From Blattabacterium cuenoti (GTDB lineage: Bacteria > Bacteroidota > Bacteroidia > Flavobacteriales > Blattabacteriaceae), in NCBI RefSeq assembly GCF_014252455.1, contig NZ_CP060245.1, positions 427,234-491,233 on the forward strand: a stretch of DNA of 64,000 bases, written 5' to 3'. A program made the translations under genes and the position numbers. Positions 46,014-56,486 of this stretch are shown here, in pieces. Each line of letters starts with the position of its first letter. Within the stretch, counting starts at the first letter, position 1. The notes beneath the pieces are model-generated. The model worked only from the letters and a program-made list of their open reading frames with translations. It had not been told where the DNA came from and made no database searches.

Positions 46014-48038
46014 TTATTTATAAGAACGAAATTGTAATTTTGAAAAATTAAATATTAAAGATTCTTTATGAAAAATTTCTTCAGAAATAGGTTTCCCTTT
46101 ATTATATTCCCACACAGAAACATATTTATAATTTATATCATCACGTAATGCTTCACCTTCTTTTGTTTTATATTCTTCTCTAAAATGACTACCACAAGAT
46201 TCCTTTCTTTTTAACGCATCCATAGAAATTAATTCTCCTAATTCTAAAAAATCAGCTATACGAATAGCTTTTTCTAATTCTGAATTGAATCCATCTATTC
46301 CAGGTATATAAATATTTTTCCAAAAATTATTACGAAGTTTTTGTATATCCTTTATCGCTTTTAATAATCCATTTTCATTTCTACTCATTCCTACATATTT
46401 CCACATAATATTTCCAAGCTTTTTATGAAAAAAATCAGGAGATATATTTCCATTATTTAATAATAATTTTTTTATTTTATTTTTTACTTTTTTTTCTGAA
46501 TTTTCAAAATTTTCATGTTTTATAGATATTTTCTTATTATTTTTTCCTATATATTCAGATAAATAATCTGCAATAGTATAAGGTATAATAAAATATCCAT
46601 CAGCTAATCCTTGCATTAAAGCAGAAGCTCCAAGACGATTTGCACCATGATCAGAAAAATTAGCTTCTCCTATTACATAACAACCTGGAATAGTAGACAT
46701 TAAATTATAATCTACCCATATACCTCCCATAGTATAATGAACAGCAGGATATATTTTCATAGGAGTTTCATAAGGATTTTCATTAGTAATTTTTTCATAC
46801 ATATGAAATAAATTTCCATATTTATCTTTTAATCCTTTTTTTCCTAATTTTTGTATTGTTTTTTCATTTGAATTATGTATTCCTAATTCATTAGTTTTTT
46901 CTTTTCCATATTGTTTTATATAAGTAGTAAAATCTAAAAAAACACCTTCTTTAGTTTCATTATTTACTACTCCAAATCCTTTATCACAACGTTCTTTTGC
47001 AGCACGAGATGCAACATCTCTTGGAACAAGATTACCAAATGAAGGATAACGTCTTTCTAAATAATAATCTCTTTCTATTTCTTGAATATCTTTAGGTATT
47101 TTATTTCCATTTCTTATTAATAAAGCATCTTCTATTTTTTTTGGGACCCATATTCTTCCATCATTTCTTAATGATTCTGACATTAATGTTAATTTAGATT
47201 GATAATTTCCATGGATAGGAATACATGTAGGATGAATTTGAGTATAACAAGGATTTGCAAAATAACCTCCTCTTTTATGAACTTTCCATATCGCTGTAGA
47301 ATTAGATCCCATAGCATTTGTAGATAAAAAAAATACATTTCCATAACCTCCTGATGCTATAATGACTGCATGACTAGAATGACGTTCAATTTCTCCATTA
47401 ATTAAGTTTCTAGCAATAATCCCTCTAGCTTTTCCATCTATTATAACTATATCTAACATTTCATGACGAGTATACATTTTTATTCTTCCTTTTCCTATTT
47501 GTCTAGACATAGCGGAATAACATGCAAGCAAAAGTTGTTGTCCTGTTTGTCCTTTAGCATAAAAAGTTCTAGATACTTTTGTCCCACCAAAAGATCTATT
47601 TTCTAAATAACCAGAATAATCTCTAGCAAATGGAACTCCTTGAGCTACACATTGATCAATAATATTAGATGAAATTTCAGATAAACGATAAACATTAGAT
47701 TCACGTGATCGATAATCACCTCCTTTAATTGTATCATAGAAAAGTTGATCAACAGAATCATTATCTCCTTGATAATTTTTTGATGCATTAATTCCACCTT
47801 GAGCAGCTACAGAATGTGCTCTTCTAGGTGAATCTTGATAACAAAAAATTTTAATTTTATATCCTAATTCTGCTAATGTAGCAGCAGCAGATCCACCAGA
47901 TAATCCTGATCCAATAATAATAATATCTAATTTTGATCTATTATTAGGAGATACTAATTTTAAAGTAGATTTATGATTTTTCCATTGATCATTTAATGAT
48001 CCATTTGGTATTTTTGATATAAAATTATTATAAATCAT
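46014..48038 (-). CDS. sdhA: Succinate dehydrogenase flavoprotein subunit
   Basis: The 674-residue FAD subunit oxidises succinate to fumarate (or the reverse). The FAD-binding [17 protein letters not shown] is near residues 43-60. The covalent-flavin histidine lies in [19 protein letters not shown]. The active-site block is in [15 protein letters not shown], with the [16 protein letters not shown]-type segment [17 protein letters not shown], and [14 protein letters not shown]. The length exceeds the E. coli enzyme and is typical of Bacteroidetes SdhA. It links the TCA cycle to menaquinone. Confidence 0.96.
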   Translation of the reverse strand: MIYNNFISKIPNGSLNDQWKNHKSTLKLVSPNNRSKLDIIIIGSGLSGGSAAATLAELGYKIKIFCYQDSPRRAHSVAAQGGINASKNYQGDNDSVDQLFYDTIKGGDYRSRESNVYRLSEISSNIIDQCVAQGVPFARDYSGYLENRSFGGTKVSRTFYAKGQTGQQLLLACYSAMSRQIGKGRIKMYTRHEMLDIVIIDGKARGIIARNLINGEIERHSSHAVIIASGGYGNVFFLSTNAMGSNSTAIWKVHKRGGYFANPCYTQIHPTCIPIHGNYQSKLTLMSESLRNDGRIWVPKKIEDALLIRNGNKIPKDIQEIERDYYLERRYPSFGNLVPRDVASRAAKERCDKGFGVVNNETKEGVFLDFTTYIKQYGKEKTNELGIHNSNEKTIQKLGKKGLKDKYGNLFHMYEKITNENPYETPMKIYPAVHYTMGGIWVDYNLMSTIPGCYVIGEANFSDHGANRLGASALMQGLADGYFIIPYTIADYLSEYIGKNNKKISIKHENFENSEKKVKNKIKKLLLNNGNISPDFFHKKLGNIMWKYVGMSRNENGLLKAIKDIQKLRNNFWKNIYIPGIDGFNSELEKAIRIADFLELGELISMDALKRKESCGSHFREEYKTKEGEALRDDINYKYVSVWEYNKGKPISEEIFHKESLIFNFSKLQFRSYK

Positions 48039-48048
48039 ATAAAAAATT

Positions 48049-48690
48049 TTAATTTTTTAAAAAAAACCAAATAGCAATAATAGAAAAACCACAACAAATA
48101 AACCAAGTATAAAAATAACCTAATTTTTGTATCCAAAAAAAATTTCTTTTATTAGAAAAACCTAAAGATTGAAAAGTAGATTGGAATCCATGATTTAAAT
48201 GAATTCCTAAAATACAAAAAGAGATAAGATATATTAATGTATATATAGGATTTTTAAATAAAGAAATAACTAATATATAATCAGAAATAATAGGTTTATT
48301 ATATATAGGAATCATAAAATTCATCAAATGTAAAATTAAAAAACATAAAATCAAAAAACCAGTATAAATCATACTTTTACTACTAAAAGTAGTAATATCA
48401 TTTTTGATATAATAATCTATTTTACCTTTTGATTTTTTATTTTTTAAATGTAATTTGAATCCTAGTAAAATATGAATAATAAAACCTAAAGCTAATATAT
48501 ATTCTGATATTTTTATAAAAATATTACTTCTCATAAAAATAACGGCATTATTAAATGTTTTTTCTCCATAAAAAAGAAAAAAATTAATACTTAAATGTAA
48601 TAATAAAAAAAATATCAAAAAAATTCCGGTAATTGCCATTATTATTTTTCTACCAATAGAAGATTGAATCATTAAATAATTAGAATTCAC
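48049..48690 (-). CDS. sdhC: Succinate dehydrogenase cytochrome b subunit
   Basis: The 213-residue membrane anchor has about five hydrophobic helices and several histidines positioned for haem b ([44 protein letters not shown]). This single-subunit diheme-like cytochrome b is the form found with Bacteroidetes SdhAB. The frame begins at GTG 48690 ([14 protein letters not shown]); an ATG at 48672 is possible and would lose six residues. It reduces menaquinone. It is the first gene of the sdhCAB operon. Confidence 0.9.
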   Translation of the reverse strand: MNSNYLMIQSSIGRKIIMAITGIFLIFFLLLHLSINFFLFYGEKTFNNAVIFMRSNIFIKISEYILALGFIIHILLGFKLHLKNKKSKGKIDYYIKNDITTFSSKSMIYTGFLILCFLILHLMNFMIPIYNKPIISDYILVISLFKNPIYTLIYLISFCILGIHLNHGFQSTFQSLGFSNKRNFFWIQKLGYFYTWFICCGFSIIAIWFFLKN

Positions 48691-48718
48691 TATTTGTATA
48701 ATCTTTTATCAAAGATAT

Positions 48719-49879
48719 TTAATTTTTATTAATTTTTTTAAAAGCATCTATTAATAGATCTATATCTTTTTTTTCATTAAAAATTCCAAAAGAAATTCTA
48801 ATTGGCATCATCTTTTTTAAAAAATGTTCATTATTAGTTATAGATGATATAACATGAGAAATTTTTTTTAATTGTTTTGAAGTACAAGAACTTCCTTTAG
48901 AAATAGCAATTCCCATTAAATCTAAATGAAAATATAATAAATGATCTTTTTTTGGATAAAAAATATTTAAAATAGTAGGAATACTTTTATTTGGAATATT
49001 AGATAATCCATTAAAAATAATATCATATTGAATTTTTTTTAATTCTGAAATACAATAAGATTTTAAATTTTGTATTTTTTTTAAATTTTTTTGTAAATCA
49101 CTATAAGCTAAATTTAAAGCTTTTGATAATCCTACAATACCATAAATATTTTCTGTTCCTGGACGAATTCCATATTCTTGATATCCTCCAGTCATCAATG
49201 ATTTCATTTTTTTTAAATTTTTTTCTTTGATAAAAATAAAACCAATTCCTTTAGGACCATAAAATTTATGAGCACTAGCTGTAGCAAAATCTACAGTATT
49301 TTGATGCATATCTATTGGATAATTTCCAATAATTTGTATAGTATCTGAATGAAAATAAGCATTATATTTTTTACAAAGATTTCCAACTTGATCTAAATCT
49401 AATAAATTACCTATTTCATTGTTAGCATACATTAAACTAACTAATATTTTTTTTTTAAAATTTATTTTTAATTTTTGTTCAAGATGATTTAAATCTATTA
49501 TTCCTTTATTTTTGATTTTAATAAATTCTACACAAATTGAATATTTATTAGATAAGTCTAAAACAGTTTTTAATACAGAATAATGTTCTAAAGGAGAAGT
49601 TAAAATACATTGAATTTTTAAATTAATCACAGCAGATCTTAAAATAAGATTATTAGCTTCTGTTCCTCCAGAAGTAAAAATAATCTCTGATGGAGAAGCA
49701 TTAATATTTTTTGCTATACTAATTCTAGATTCTTCTATAAGTGAACGAGTTTTTCTTCCATAACTGTGTTGCATAGAAGAAGGATTACCAAATGAATATT
49801 TTAATGTATTAATCATAACTTTGATTACCTCACTTCTTACAGGAGTTGTTGCTGCATTATCTAAATAAGCTCGTTTCAT
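48719..49879 (-). CDS. Cysteine desulfurase (NifS/IscS family)
   Basis: The 386-residue PLP enzyme releases sulfur from cysteine for Fe-S clusters and thiolation. The start RAYLDNAATTPVR is typical. The PLP lysine is in TASAHKFYGPKGIGF and the catalytic cysteine in the C-terminal SKGSSCTSKQLKKISHVI loop, with the short-loop group I (NifS/IscS) spacing rather than SufS. Fe-S proteins in the window that may need it include SdhB and the ferredoxin. Whether its partner is IscU- or SufU-type cannot be read here. It lies upstream of sdhC on the same strand with a 28-base gap. Confidence 0.92.
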   Translation of the reverse strand: MKRAYLDNAATTPVRSEVIKVMINTLKYSFGNPSSMQHSYGRKTRSLIEESRISIAKNINASPSEIIFTSGGTEANNLILRSAVINLKIQCILTSPLEHYSVLKTVLDLSNKYSICVEFIKIKNKGIIDLNHLEQKLKINFKKKILVSLMYANNEIGNLLDLDQVGNLCKKYNAYFHSDTIQIIGNYPIDMHQNTVDFATASAHKFYGPKGIGFIFIKEKNLKKMKSLMTGGYQEYGIRPGTENIYGIVGLSKALNLAYSDLQKNLKKIQNLKSYCISELKKIQYDIIFNGLSNIPNKSIPTILNIFYPKKDHLLYFHLDLMGIAISKGSSCTSKQLKKISHVISSITNNEHFLKKMMPIRISFGIFNEKKDIDLLIDAFKKINKN

Positions 49880-50071
49880 TTTTTTATTACTAATTTATTA
49901 AAATAAAAATAAAAATAACCTATATATTATTAATTATTACTTCATTAAACTGCATTTTAATAAAATATTTATCCTAAAAAAAATTATGATATATCCTATT
50001 AATTTTTAATTATTGTTAATAAAAAAATGTTATTAAAATATCTATTTTATTTTTATTTAAATTAAATAAAT

Positions 50072-51622
50072 ATGAAAATAAATGTTGGATTTTTGATACT
50101 AATGGGGTTTATAATTGGAGTAATTACATGTTACTTTTTTGGTAAAAAAACCATATTAAAAAAATATATTCAATTATTAGAAAAAACAAATAATAAAGTA
50201 AAAAAAATTATTAAAAATGCAGAAAAAAAAGGAGATTCTATAAAAAAAAATAAAATCATTCAAGCAAAAGAAAAATTTATTGAGCTTCAATCTAAATATG
50301 AAAAAAATATTCATTTTAGAGAAAAAAAAATTAAAGATAAAGAAAATAGATTATCCAAAGAAATAGAAATTTATTTTAATAAAAATAATCGTTTAGATGC
50401 ACAAATCTATGACTATGAAAAAAAATTTAAAATTCTTAAAAGAACCAAAAAAGAATTTAATTACATACATATAAAACAAATAAATTTATTAGAAAAAATA
50501 TCTAATTATTCTTCTGAAGAAGCTAAAAATGAATTAATTAATCTTTTAAAAGATGAAGCAAAAACAAAAGCACAAACTTATATACAAAATATTATAGAAG
50601 AATCACAATTAACTGCAAAAATGGAAGCAAAAAAAATTATTATACAAGCTATTCAAAGAATAGGAACAGAACAAGCTATAGAAAATGCTGTTTCTATTTT
50701 TCATATAGAATCAGATGATGTAAAAGGACGTATTATTGGAAGAGAAGGAAGAAATATAAGAGCATTAGAAAAAGCAACTGGAGTAGAAATTATAGTAGAT
50801 GATACTCCAGAAGCTATTCTTTTATCTTGTTTCAATCCTATACGAAGAGAAGTAGCTAGATTATCTCTTCATAAATTAGTTATAGATGGAAGAATCCATC
50901 CCGCAAGAATTGAAGAAATTGTAGAAAAAACAGAAAAACAAATTGAAGAAGAAATAATAGACATAGGGAAAAAAAATATTATAGATTTAGGTATTCATGG
51001 AATACATCCACAATTAATTAAAATGATAGGCAGAATGAAATACCGTTCTTCTTATGGACAAAACCTTTTACAACATTCTAGAGAAGTAGCTAATTTATCT
51101 GGAATATTAGCTTCTGAATTAGGATTAAATGCTAAAATAGCAAAACGTGCTGGATTATTACATGATATTGGAAAAATTCCTGAAAAAGAAACTGAACTCC
51201 CTCATGCAATTTTAGGAATGCAATATGCTGAAAAATATGGAGAAAATATTGAAGTTTGTAATGCAATTGGATCACATCATGATGAAATAGAAATGAAAGT
51301 CCTTATATCTCCTATTATACAAATATCAGATTCTATTAGTGGAGCACGTCCAGGTATAAGAAAAAATTCTTTTGAATCTTATTCTAAAAGATTAAAAAAT
51401 TTAGAAGATATTGCTTTTAGTTTTTATGGGGTAAATAAAGCCTTTGCTATACAAGCAGGTAGAGAATTACGTGTTTTAGTAGAAAGTAAAAAAATAGATG
51501 ATCAAAAAGCCTTTCAATTATCTTGTGATATAAAAGAAAAAATAAAAAATGAAATGACTTATCCTGGTCAAATTAAAGTTACAGTTATTAGAGAAACTAG
51601 AGCAGTCCAAATAGCCAGATAA
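50072..51622 (+). CDS. rny: Ribonuclease Y
   Basis: RNase Y is a membrane-bound endoribonuclease that starts mRNA decay in bacteria without RNase E. The 516 residues show an N-terminal membrane helix (about 5-23), a long coiled coil (about 30-150), and a KH domain with the RNA-binding [22 protein letters not shown] loop. The HD domain ([10 protein letters not shown]) then provides the metal-dependent active site. Length and domain order match the family. The long lysine-rich coiled coil contains many A-runs. It is followed after 14 bases by the deoxyhypusine-synthase-like gene. Confidence 0.95.
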   Translation: MKINVGFLILMGFIIGVITCYFFGKKTILKKYIQLLEKTNNKVKKIIKNAEKKGDSIKKNKIIQAKEKFIELQSKYEKNIHFREKKIKDKENRLSKEIEIYFNKNNRLDAQIYDYEKKFKILKRTKKEFNYIHIKQINLLEKISNYSSEEAKNELINLLKDEAKTKAQTYIQNIIEESQLTAKMEAKKIIIQAIQRIGTEQAIENAVSIFHIESDDVKGRIIGREGRNIRALEKATGVEIIVDDTPEAILLSCFNPIRREVARLSLHKLVIDGRIHPARIEEIVEKTEKQIEEEIIDIGKKNIIDLGIHGIHPQLIKMIGRMKYRSSYGQNLLQHSREVANLSGILASELGLNAKIAKRAGLLHDIGKIPEKETELPHAILGMQYAEKYGENIEVCNAIGSHHDEIEMKVLISPIIQISDSISGARPGIRKNSFESYSKRLKNLEDIAFSFYGVNKAFAIQAGRELRVLVESKKIDDQKAFQLSCDIKEKIKNEMTYPGQIKVTVIRETRAVQIAR

Positions 51623-51636
51623 AATTATAAAAAATT

Positions 51637-52614
51637 ATGAAAAACTCTATTACTTCATTTATTAAAAAATATTTTCTTCATTTTAATGCATTATCCTTAT
51701 ACGAAGCAGCTAAAGCATATAAAAATCATATTCAAAATAATGGAAAAATGATGATAACTATAGCTGGAGCTATGAGTACTGCAGAATTAGGAAAAATTTT
51801 ATCTAAAATGATACGAAAAAATAAAGTTCATATTATTTCTTGTACTGGCGCTAATCTAGAAGAAGATATAATAAATTTAATAGCTCATTCTCATTATAAA
51901 AAAATATCAAATTATAGATATTTAACTCCTGATGAAGAAAAAAAATTTTTTAAAAAAGGATTTTATAGAATTACAGATACTTTAATACCAGAAAAACAAG
52001 CTTTTAAAAAATTACAAAAACATATTATTTATCTATGGAAAAGAGCTCAACAAAAATCTCAACGATATTTTCCTCATGAATATATTTATCAATTATTATT
52101 AGAAAATATTTTAGAACCATATTATAATATAAATTCAAAAGATAGTTGGGTATTAGAAGCAGCAAAAAAAAATATACCTATAGTAGTACCTGGATGGGAA
52201 GATAGTACTATAGGAAATATTTTTACTTCTTTTTGTATAAAAAAAATATTTTTACCTTCTATTGTAAAAAATGGAATTGAATATATGATGTATCTAGCTA
52301 AATGGTATAAACAAGAAACTATTAATAATAATAATAAAATAGGTTTTTTTCAAATAGGTGGAGGAATTTCTGGAGATTTTCCTATTTGTGTAGTTCCCAT
52401 GCTTTCACAAGATATTGGATTAGATAAAACTCCTTTTTGGTCTTACTTTTGTCAAGTTTCTGATTCTACTACCAGTTATGGTTCTTATTCTGGAGCTATT
52501 CCTAATGAAAAAATAACTTGGGGAAAAGTGGATAAAAATACACCAAAATTTATTATTGAATCAGATGCTACTATTGTAGTTCCATTAATTTTTGCATATA
52601 TTTTAAATATGTAA
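51637..52614 (+). CDS. Deoxyhypusine synthase-like protein
   Basis: The 325-residue protein belongs to the deoxyhypusine synthase family. The NAD-binding AGAMSTAELGKIL and SCTGANLEEDIINLIA blocks are present, with VPGWEDSTIGNIF, GGGISGDFPICVVPML, and the active-site SGAIPNEKITWGKV in which Lys297 matches the essential lysine. In archaea and eukaryotes this enzyme modifies eIF5A with spermidine, but bacteria lack eIF5A. Some bacterial homologues have been tied to homospermidine or related polyamine synthesis. The real substrate here is unknown. It is likely co-transcribed with rny. Retention in a reduced genome suggests a needed function. Confidence 0.8.
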   Translation: MKNSITSFIKKYFLHFNALSLYEAAKAYKNHIQNNGKMMITIAGAMSTAELGKILSKMIRKNKVHIISCTGANLEEDIINLIAHSHYKKISNYRYLTPDEEKKFFKKGFYRITDTLIPEKQAFKKLQKHIIYLWKRAQQKSQRYFPHEYIYQLLLENILEPYYNINSKDSWVLEAAKKNIPIVVPGWEDSTIGNIFTSFCIKKIFLPSIVKNGIEYMMYLAKWYKQETINNNNKIGFFQIGGGISGDFPICVVPMLSQDIGLDKTPFWSYFCQVSDSTTSYGSYSGAIPNEKITWGKVDKNTPKFIIESDATIVVPLIFAYILNM

Positions 52615-52680
52615 GATATTCATTATTTTAACACATTAATTTTTGTAACTTTATTACTTATTTTTAAAATATTTTTTATA

Positions 52681-54099
52681 ATGATTCAATATGATCTTAT
52701 AATTATAGGCTCTGGCCCAGGTGGATATATCTCTGCTATTAGAGCCAATCAATTAGGACTACATACAGCTATTATAGAAAAATATTCAAAATTAGGTGGT
52801 ACATGTTTAAATGTAGGTTGTATTCCTTCAAAATCTCTTTTATATTCTTCTAAATATTTTTTTTTAGCAAAAACTAAACATCATTTACATGGAATTATAT
52901 ATAATTCTTTATCATTAGATTTTAAAAAAATGATGATAAGAAAAAACAATATCATTAAAAAAAATAATGAAGGAATTAAATTTTTAATGAAAAAAAATAA
53001 AATTGATTTATATCAAGGAATAGCCTCTTTTCAAACTAATCATATTCTTTCTCTTATAGATCCAAAAACATTAAAAATAATAAAAAAATTACAATTTAAA
53101 TATTGTATTATAGCTACAGGATCTAAACCTTCTAATTTTAATTTTTCTTCTTTTAATATTAAAAAAAGAATTATTTCTTCTACAGAAGCTCTAAATCTTA
53201 AAAAAGTACCTAAAAAATTAATAGTAATAGGTGGAGGAATTATCGGATTAGAATTAAGTTCTCTTTATTATAGATTAGGAAGTTCTGTTACTATTATTGA
53301 ATCTATGGATAGATTAATTTATAATATGGATATTTCTTTAAGTGAAGAAATAAAAAATCTTTTTGAAAAAGATTCTATTAAAATAGAAACTTCTTCTTTG
53401 ATTAAAAAAATTATTCCAAATACTAACGAAGTATCCGTTTATATTAAAAAAAAAAATAATGGTAAAGAAATTAAATATACAGGAGATTATTGTCTATTAT
53501 CTATAGGAAGAATTCCTTACACTAAGGATCTTGAATTAAAAAAGATAGGAATTAAAAAAGATAAAAAAGGTTTTATCATTGTTAATAATTATTTTCAAAC
53601 TTCTGTAAAAAATATTTATGCTATAGGAGATGTTATTGGAGGAAAAATGTTAGCACATAAAGCCGAAGAAGAAGGATTATATGTAGCAGAATATTTATCT
53701 GGACAAAAACCTAATCAATTAAACTATAATTTAATTCCTTCAGTAATATATACTTATCCGGAAGTATCTAGTGTTGGAAAAACAGAACAAGAAATAAAAC
53801 AAAAAAAAATAGAATATCAAACAGGAATTTTTCCAATCAAAATATTAGGAATTGCAAAAACTAGCGAATCTATGTCTGGTTTTATTAAAATTATATCTCA
53901 TAAAAATACAGATGAAATATTAGGAGTCCATATAATAAGTAATCATGCATCAGATATGATTATGGAAGCAACTGTTGCTATGGAATTTAGTGCTTCTTCA
54001 GAAGATCTTTATAGAATTTGCCATCCACATCCTACTTTTAGCGAAGCTTTTAAAGAAGCAGCTTTATTAAGTTTTTATAAAAAAGCAATCCACATATAA
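52681..54099 (+). CDS. lpd: Dihydrolipoyl dehydrogenase
   Basis: Lpd reoxidises lipoyl groups of 2-oxo acid dehydrogenases and of the glycine cleavage system, so it serves GcvT. The 472-residue flavoenzyme has FAD motif GSGPGGYISAIRANQLG (10-26), the redox disulfide Cys42/Cys47 in GGTCLNVGCIPSK, the NAD motif GGGIIGLELSS, an AIGDVIGG block and the dimer-interface active-site HPHPTFSEAFKEA. All catalytic features are present. It stops one base before the end of the convergent ferredoxin gene, with 67 bases to the upstream gene. Confidence 0.96.
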   Translation: MIQYDLIIIGSGPGGYISAIRANQLGLHTAIIEKYSKLGGTCLNVGCIPSKSLLYSSKYFFLAKTKHHLHGIIYNSLSLDFKKMMIRKNNIIKKNNEGIKFLMKKNKIDLYQGIASFQTNHILSLIDPKTLKIIKKLQFKYCIIATGSKPSNFNFSSFNIKKRIISSTEALNLKKVPKKLIVIGGGIIGLELSSLYYRLGSSVTIIESMDRLIYNMDISLSEEIKNLFEKDSIKIETSSLIKKIIPNTNEVSVYIKKKNNGKEIKYTGDYCLLSIGRIPYTKDLELKKIGIKKDKKGFIIVNNYFQTSVKNIYAIGDVIGGKMLAHKAEEEGLYVAEYLSGQKPNQLNYNLIPSVIYTYPEVSSVGKTEQEIKQKKIEYQTGIFPIKILGIAKTSESMSGFIKIISHKNTDEILGVHIISNHASDMIMEATVAMEFSASSEDLYRICHPHPTFSEAFKEAALLSFYKKAIHI

Positions 54100-54450
54100 T
54101 TAATAATTATTATGTAAAAAATTTTTTTTATTTATAAGATCTTTTTTATTTTCAAAAAAAGAATTATCTAATATACAACAATTTACAGGACAAATATTAA
54201 TACATTGTGGTTCTTCATAAAAACCTACACATTCTGTACATTTTTCAGAAACTATAAAATAAATATCTTTTTTTTTAGGATTTTGAAAAGAAGTAGGATC
54301 TATCAGAATATTTTTAACTTTTTTTTTCTTTTTTAAAGAAGTTCCATCTGACATTCTCCATTGTTTACCTCCTTCATAAATAGCATGATTAGGACATTCA
54401 GATTCACAAGCTCCACAATTAATACATTCATCTGTAATTTTTATAGACAT
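54100..54450 (-). CDS. 2[4Fe-4S] ferredoxin
   Basis: The 116-residue protein binds two [4Fe-4S] clusters: CINCGACESECP near residues 9-20 with its partner cysteine, and CTECVGFYEEPQCINICPVNC near 73-93. A lysine-rich linker lies between the motifs. The longer spacing in the second cluster is typical of the Alvin/YfhL-like ferredoxin group, which is common in Bacteroidetes. It would carry electrons for an unknown partner in the cytoplasm. The gene faces lpd and stops immediately next to it. Upstream is a 269-base A/T-rich spacer. Confidence 0.88.
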   Translation of the reverse strand: MSIKITDECINCGACESECPNHAIYEGGKQWRMSDGTSLKKKKKVKNILIDPTSFQNPKKKDIYFIVSEKCTECVGFYEEPQCINICPVNCCILDNSFFENKKDLINKKNFLHNNY

Positions 54451-54545
54451 TTATTAAAATTTATAAATATGATATTTTTTTTATAATAAATTAAGAATTT
54501 TTATATAAATTAAAAATTTTTTTATTTATAAAATTACAAATTTCA

Positions 54546-54561
54546 ATCCTTTTTTAAGGAT
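54546..54561 (+). terminator. Small hairpin in the fdx-ribD spacer
   Basis: ATCCTT-TTTT-AAGGAT forms a six-pair stem followed by CTTTT. It could be a weak terminator on the plus strand, but no plus-strand gene ends nearby except lpd about 450 bases before it. Confidence 0.3.
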
Positions 54562-54579
54562 CTTTTACTATTTTTAATA

Positions 54580-54663
54580 ATGAAAAAAACTTTATTATTC
54601 GATATTTTTATTTCTTTTAGAAAATATTCTACTTACTTATTAAGTATCGCAAGATTTAATTAA
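54580..54663 (+). CDS. Possible 27-residue peptide gene in a spacer
   Basis: An ATG frame of 27 codons, opening MKKTLLFDIFISF, lies in the 269-base spacer 54451-54719. Its codon use resembles real genes more than the surrounding A/T-only sequence, and it follows a small hairpin. I recognise no family. It may be a gene remnant, a true small protein or chance. Confidence 0.2.
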   Translation: MKKTLLFDIFISFRKYSTYLLSIARFN

Positions 54664-54719
54664 ATTCAATAAAATAATATTTTATCATTTTATGTAAAAA
54701 TATTTTGAATAAAAAATAA

Positions 54720-55730
54720 TTAAAATGGTTTTTTTATTATTAATTGATCTTTATTGATATTTATTTTTTTTATAACTTTTCCGTTTATTACTGGAATTTT
54801 TAATCCTTTTTTTAAAAAAATATTTTTATAAATAAAAATTCTAGATTCATCCCAAATATTTTTTTTTATAAATTTTTCTAAAATTATTTTATCTCCTCCT
54901 ATTTCTATCAGAACTGATACAATATTCATTTTATATAAAAAATATAATATATTGTTAATAAGATTTTTTTTAAACAAAATTTGAAAAAATTTAATTTTTT
55001 TTTTATTTTTAAAAATAATTGTTTTTGTCCTTTTACTTAAAAAAGTCGGATATCTACTTAAATTTTTATCTAAAAAAATTTTAATTGGAATATTACCTTC
55101 CCAATTTTTAATATTTTTTTTTTTATTAAAAAAATTTTTTTTTCTTATAAAAACACTATTTTCTTCAGATCTCCATTTATTATTTAATTGTTGATAATAC
55201 AAATTTTGAATAAAATTTATTTTTTTTTTCAAAAAAAAATCTATATAACCATCTTCACTTTGTTCTATTTTTAAAATAATAAAAGGACGTTTTTTTTCAT
55301 AAAAAGTAAATAAACGTTTATTTAAAAAACGACATTCATCTATCAATATATTTTCTATTACTTTGATTCCATTATTTTTTAATTTTTTAATACCTAATCC
55401 TTTTATTTTTGGATTTGGATTTGTAATTCCTATTACAACTGTAGAAATATAATTTTTTATAATAAGATCTACACAAGAAATTTTTTTGATTCGATTGATA
55501 CAAGGTTCTAATGTTAAATAAATTGTCGATTTTTTTAAAAAAATTTTTTTTTTAATATTATTAATAGCATTTTTTACTGCATGTAATTCCCCTTTTTTAT
55601 ACCATCCTTCTGAAAGAATTAATCCATTTTTTTCTATTACACATCCTACCATAGGATTTGGATAAGTTAATCCTAATCCATTTTTAGCTAATTGAATAGC
55701 TCTATACATAAAAATATTTTTATTTTTCAA
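54720..55730 (-). CDS. ribD: RibD-like riboflavin deaminase/reductase, degenerate
   Basis: RibD deaminates and then reduces the pyrimidine intermediate in riboflavin synthesis. The 336-residue protein has the two-domain layout and length, with TYPNPMVGCVI, LTLEPC and TNPNPKIKGLGIKKLKNNGI clearly recognisable. However, the zinc-site motif HAE is HAV (His50-Ala51-Val52), so the catalytic glutamate is missing, and the usual PCxHxGxTPPC is PCINRIKKISC: Cys77 and Cys86 remain, but the HxGxTPP residues are lost. In the reductase half the G-T-N-T...D-P substrate block is also absent (RKKNFFNKKKN). The deaminase is probably inactive. It overlaps aroE by 11 bases. Confidence 0.75.
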   Translation of the reverse strand: MKNKNIFMYRAIQLAKNGLGLTYPNPMVGCVIEKNGLILSEGWYKKGELHAVKNAINNIKKKIFLKKSTIYLTLEPCINRIKKISCVDLIIKNYISTVVIGITNPNPKIKGLGIKKLKNNGIKVIENILIDECRFLNKRLFTFYEKKRPFIILKIEQSEDGYIDFFLKKKINFIQNLYYQQLNNKWRSEENSVFIRKKNFFNKKKNIKNWEGNIPIKIFLDKNLSRYPTFLSKRTKTIIFKNKKKIKFFQILFKKNLINNILYFLYKMNIVSVLIEIGGDKIILEKFIKKNIWDESRIFIYKNIFLKKGLKIPVINGKVIKKININKDQLIIKKPF

Positions 55731-56478
55731 AATTCCATATTTTCCAAGATTCTTCTGCTTGAATGTGTAACATTTCTAATCCATTTCTAATCATAGCTCC
55801 TTTTTCTTCTCCTTTTTTTAAAAATAAAGTCTTTGAGGGATTATAAATTAAATCATATAAATAATGTTCAGAAGATAAATATTGATATGGTAAAAAAGGA
55901 CAATAATTAATAAAAGGATAAGTTCCTACAGGAGTACAATTAATAATAATTTTAAAATCTTTTAATAAATTTTTATTAATTTCTGTATAAAGAATAAAAT
56001 TTTTATTTTTTTTTCTAGAAACATATTTATATGGTATTTCTAATTTTTTTAAAATAAATGAAACTGATTTAGATACTCCTCCTGTTCCTAAAATTAAAGC
56101 TTTTGGTTTTTTATATAATAATATATTCATATCCTTTTTAAAAGAAAATTCAAAACCATAAACATCTGTATTATATCCTATACGATATTTATTTTTATCA
56201 ATTTTTACTACATTTACTGATCCAATAGATTTAGCTTCTGGCATAATTTTATCTAAATAAGGGATAATACTTTCTTTATATGGGATAGTAATATTACATC
56301 CTTTTAAATTAGGATTTTTAAAAATATTTATAATATTTTCTATTTTAGGTATATCAAATATTTTATAAGTAACTTGATGAATAGATTCTTTTTTAAATTT
56401 TTTTAAAAAAAAATTTTTTGAAAAAGAATAATGAATTTTTTTTCCAACTAAACCGAAAATATATTTATATTCTTTCAT
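55720..56478 (-). CDS. aroE: Shikimate dehydrogenase
   Basis: AroE reduces 3-dehydroshikimate to shikimate with NADPH. The 252-residue protein has the substrate-binding HYSFSKNFF start, NITIPYKESIIPYLDKI with the catalytic lysine, GSVNVV, GYNTDVYGF with the key aspartate, the nucleotide-binding LILGTGGVSKSV, INCTPVGTYP, and the final NGLEMLHIQAEESW. All expected motifs are intact, in contrast to its neighbour ribD. It feeds AroC, encoded earlier in the window. It is preceded by rpsU (8-base gap), so tRNA-Val, rpsU, aroE and ribD form one transcription unit. Confidence 0.93.
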   Translation of the reverse strand: MKEYKYIFGLVGKKIHYSFSKNFFLKKFKKESIHQVTYKIFDIPKIENIINIFKNPNLKGCNITIPYKESIIPYLDKIMPEAKSIGSVNVVKIDKNKYRIGYNTDVYGFEFSFKKDMNILLYKKPKALILGTGGVSKSVSFILKKLEIPYKYVSRKKNKNFILYTEINKNLLKDFKIIINCTPVGTYPFINYCPFLPYQYLSSEHYLYDLIYNPSKTLFLKKGEEKGAMIRNGLEMLHIQAEESWKIWNFEK

Positions 56479-56486
56479 TAAAATTT

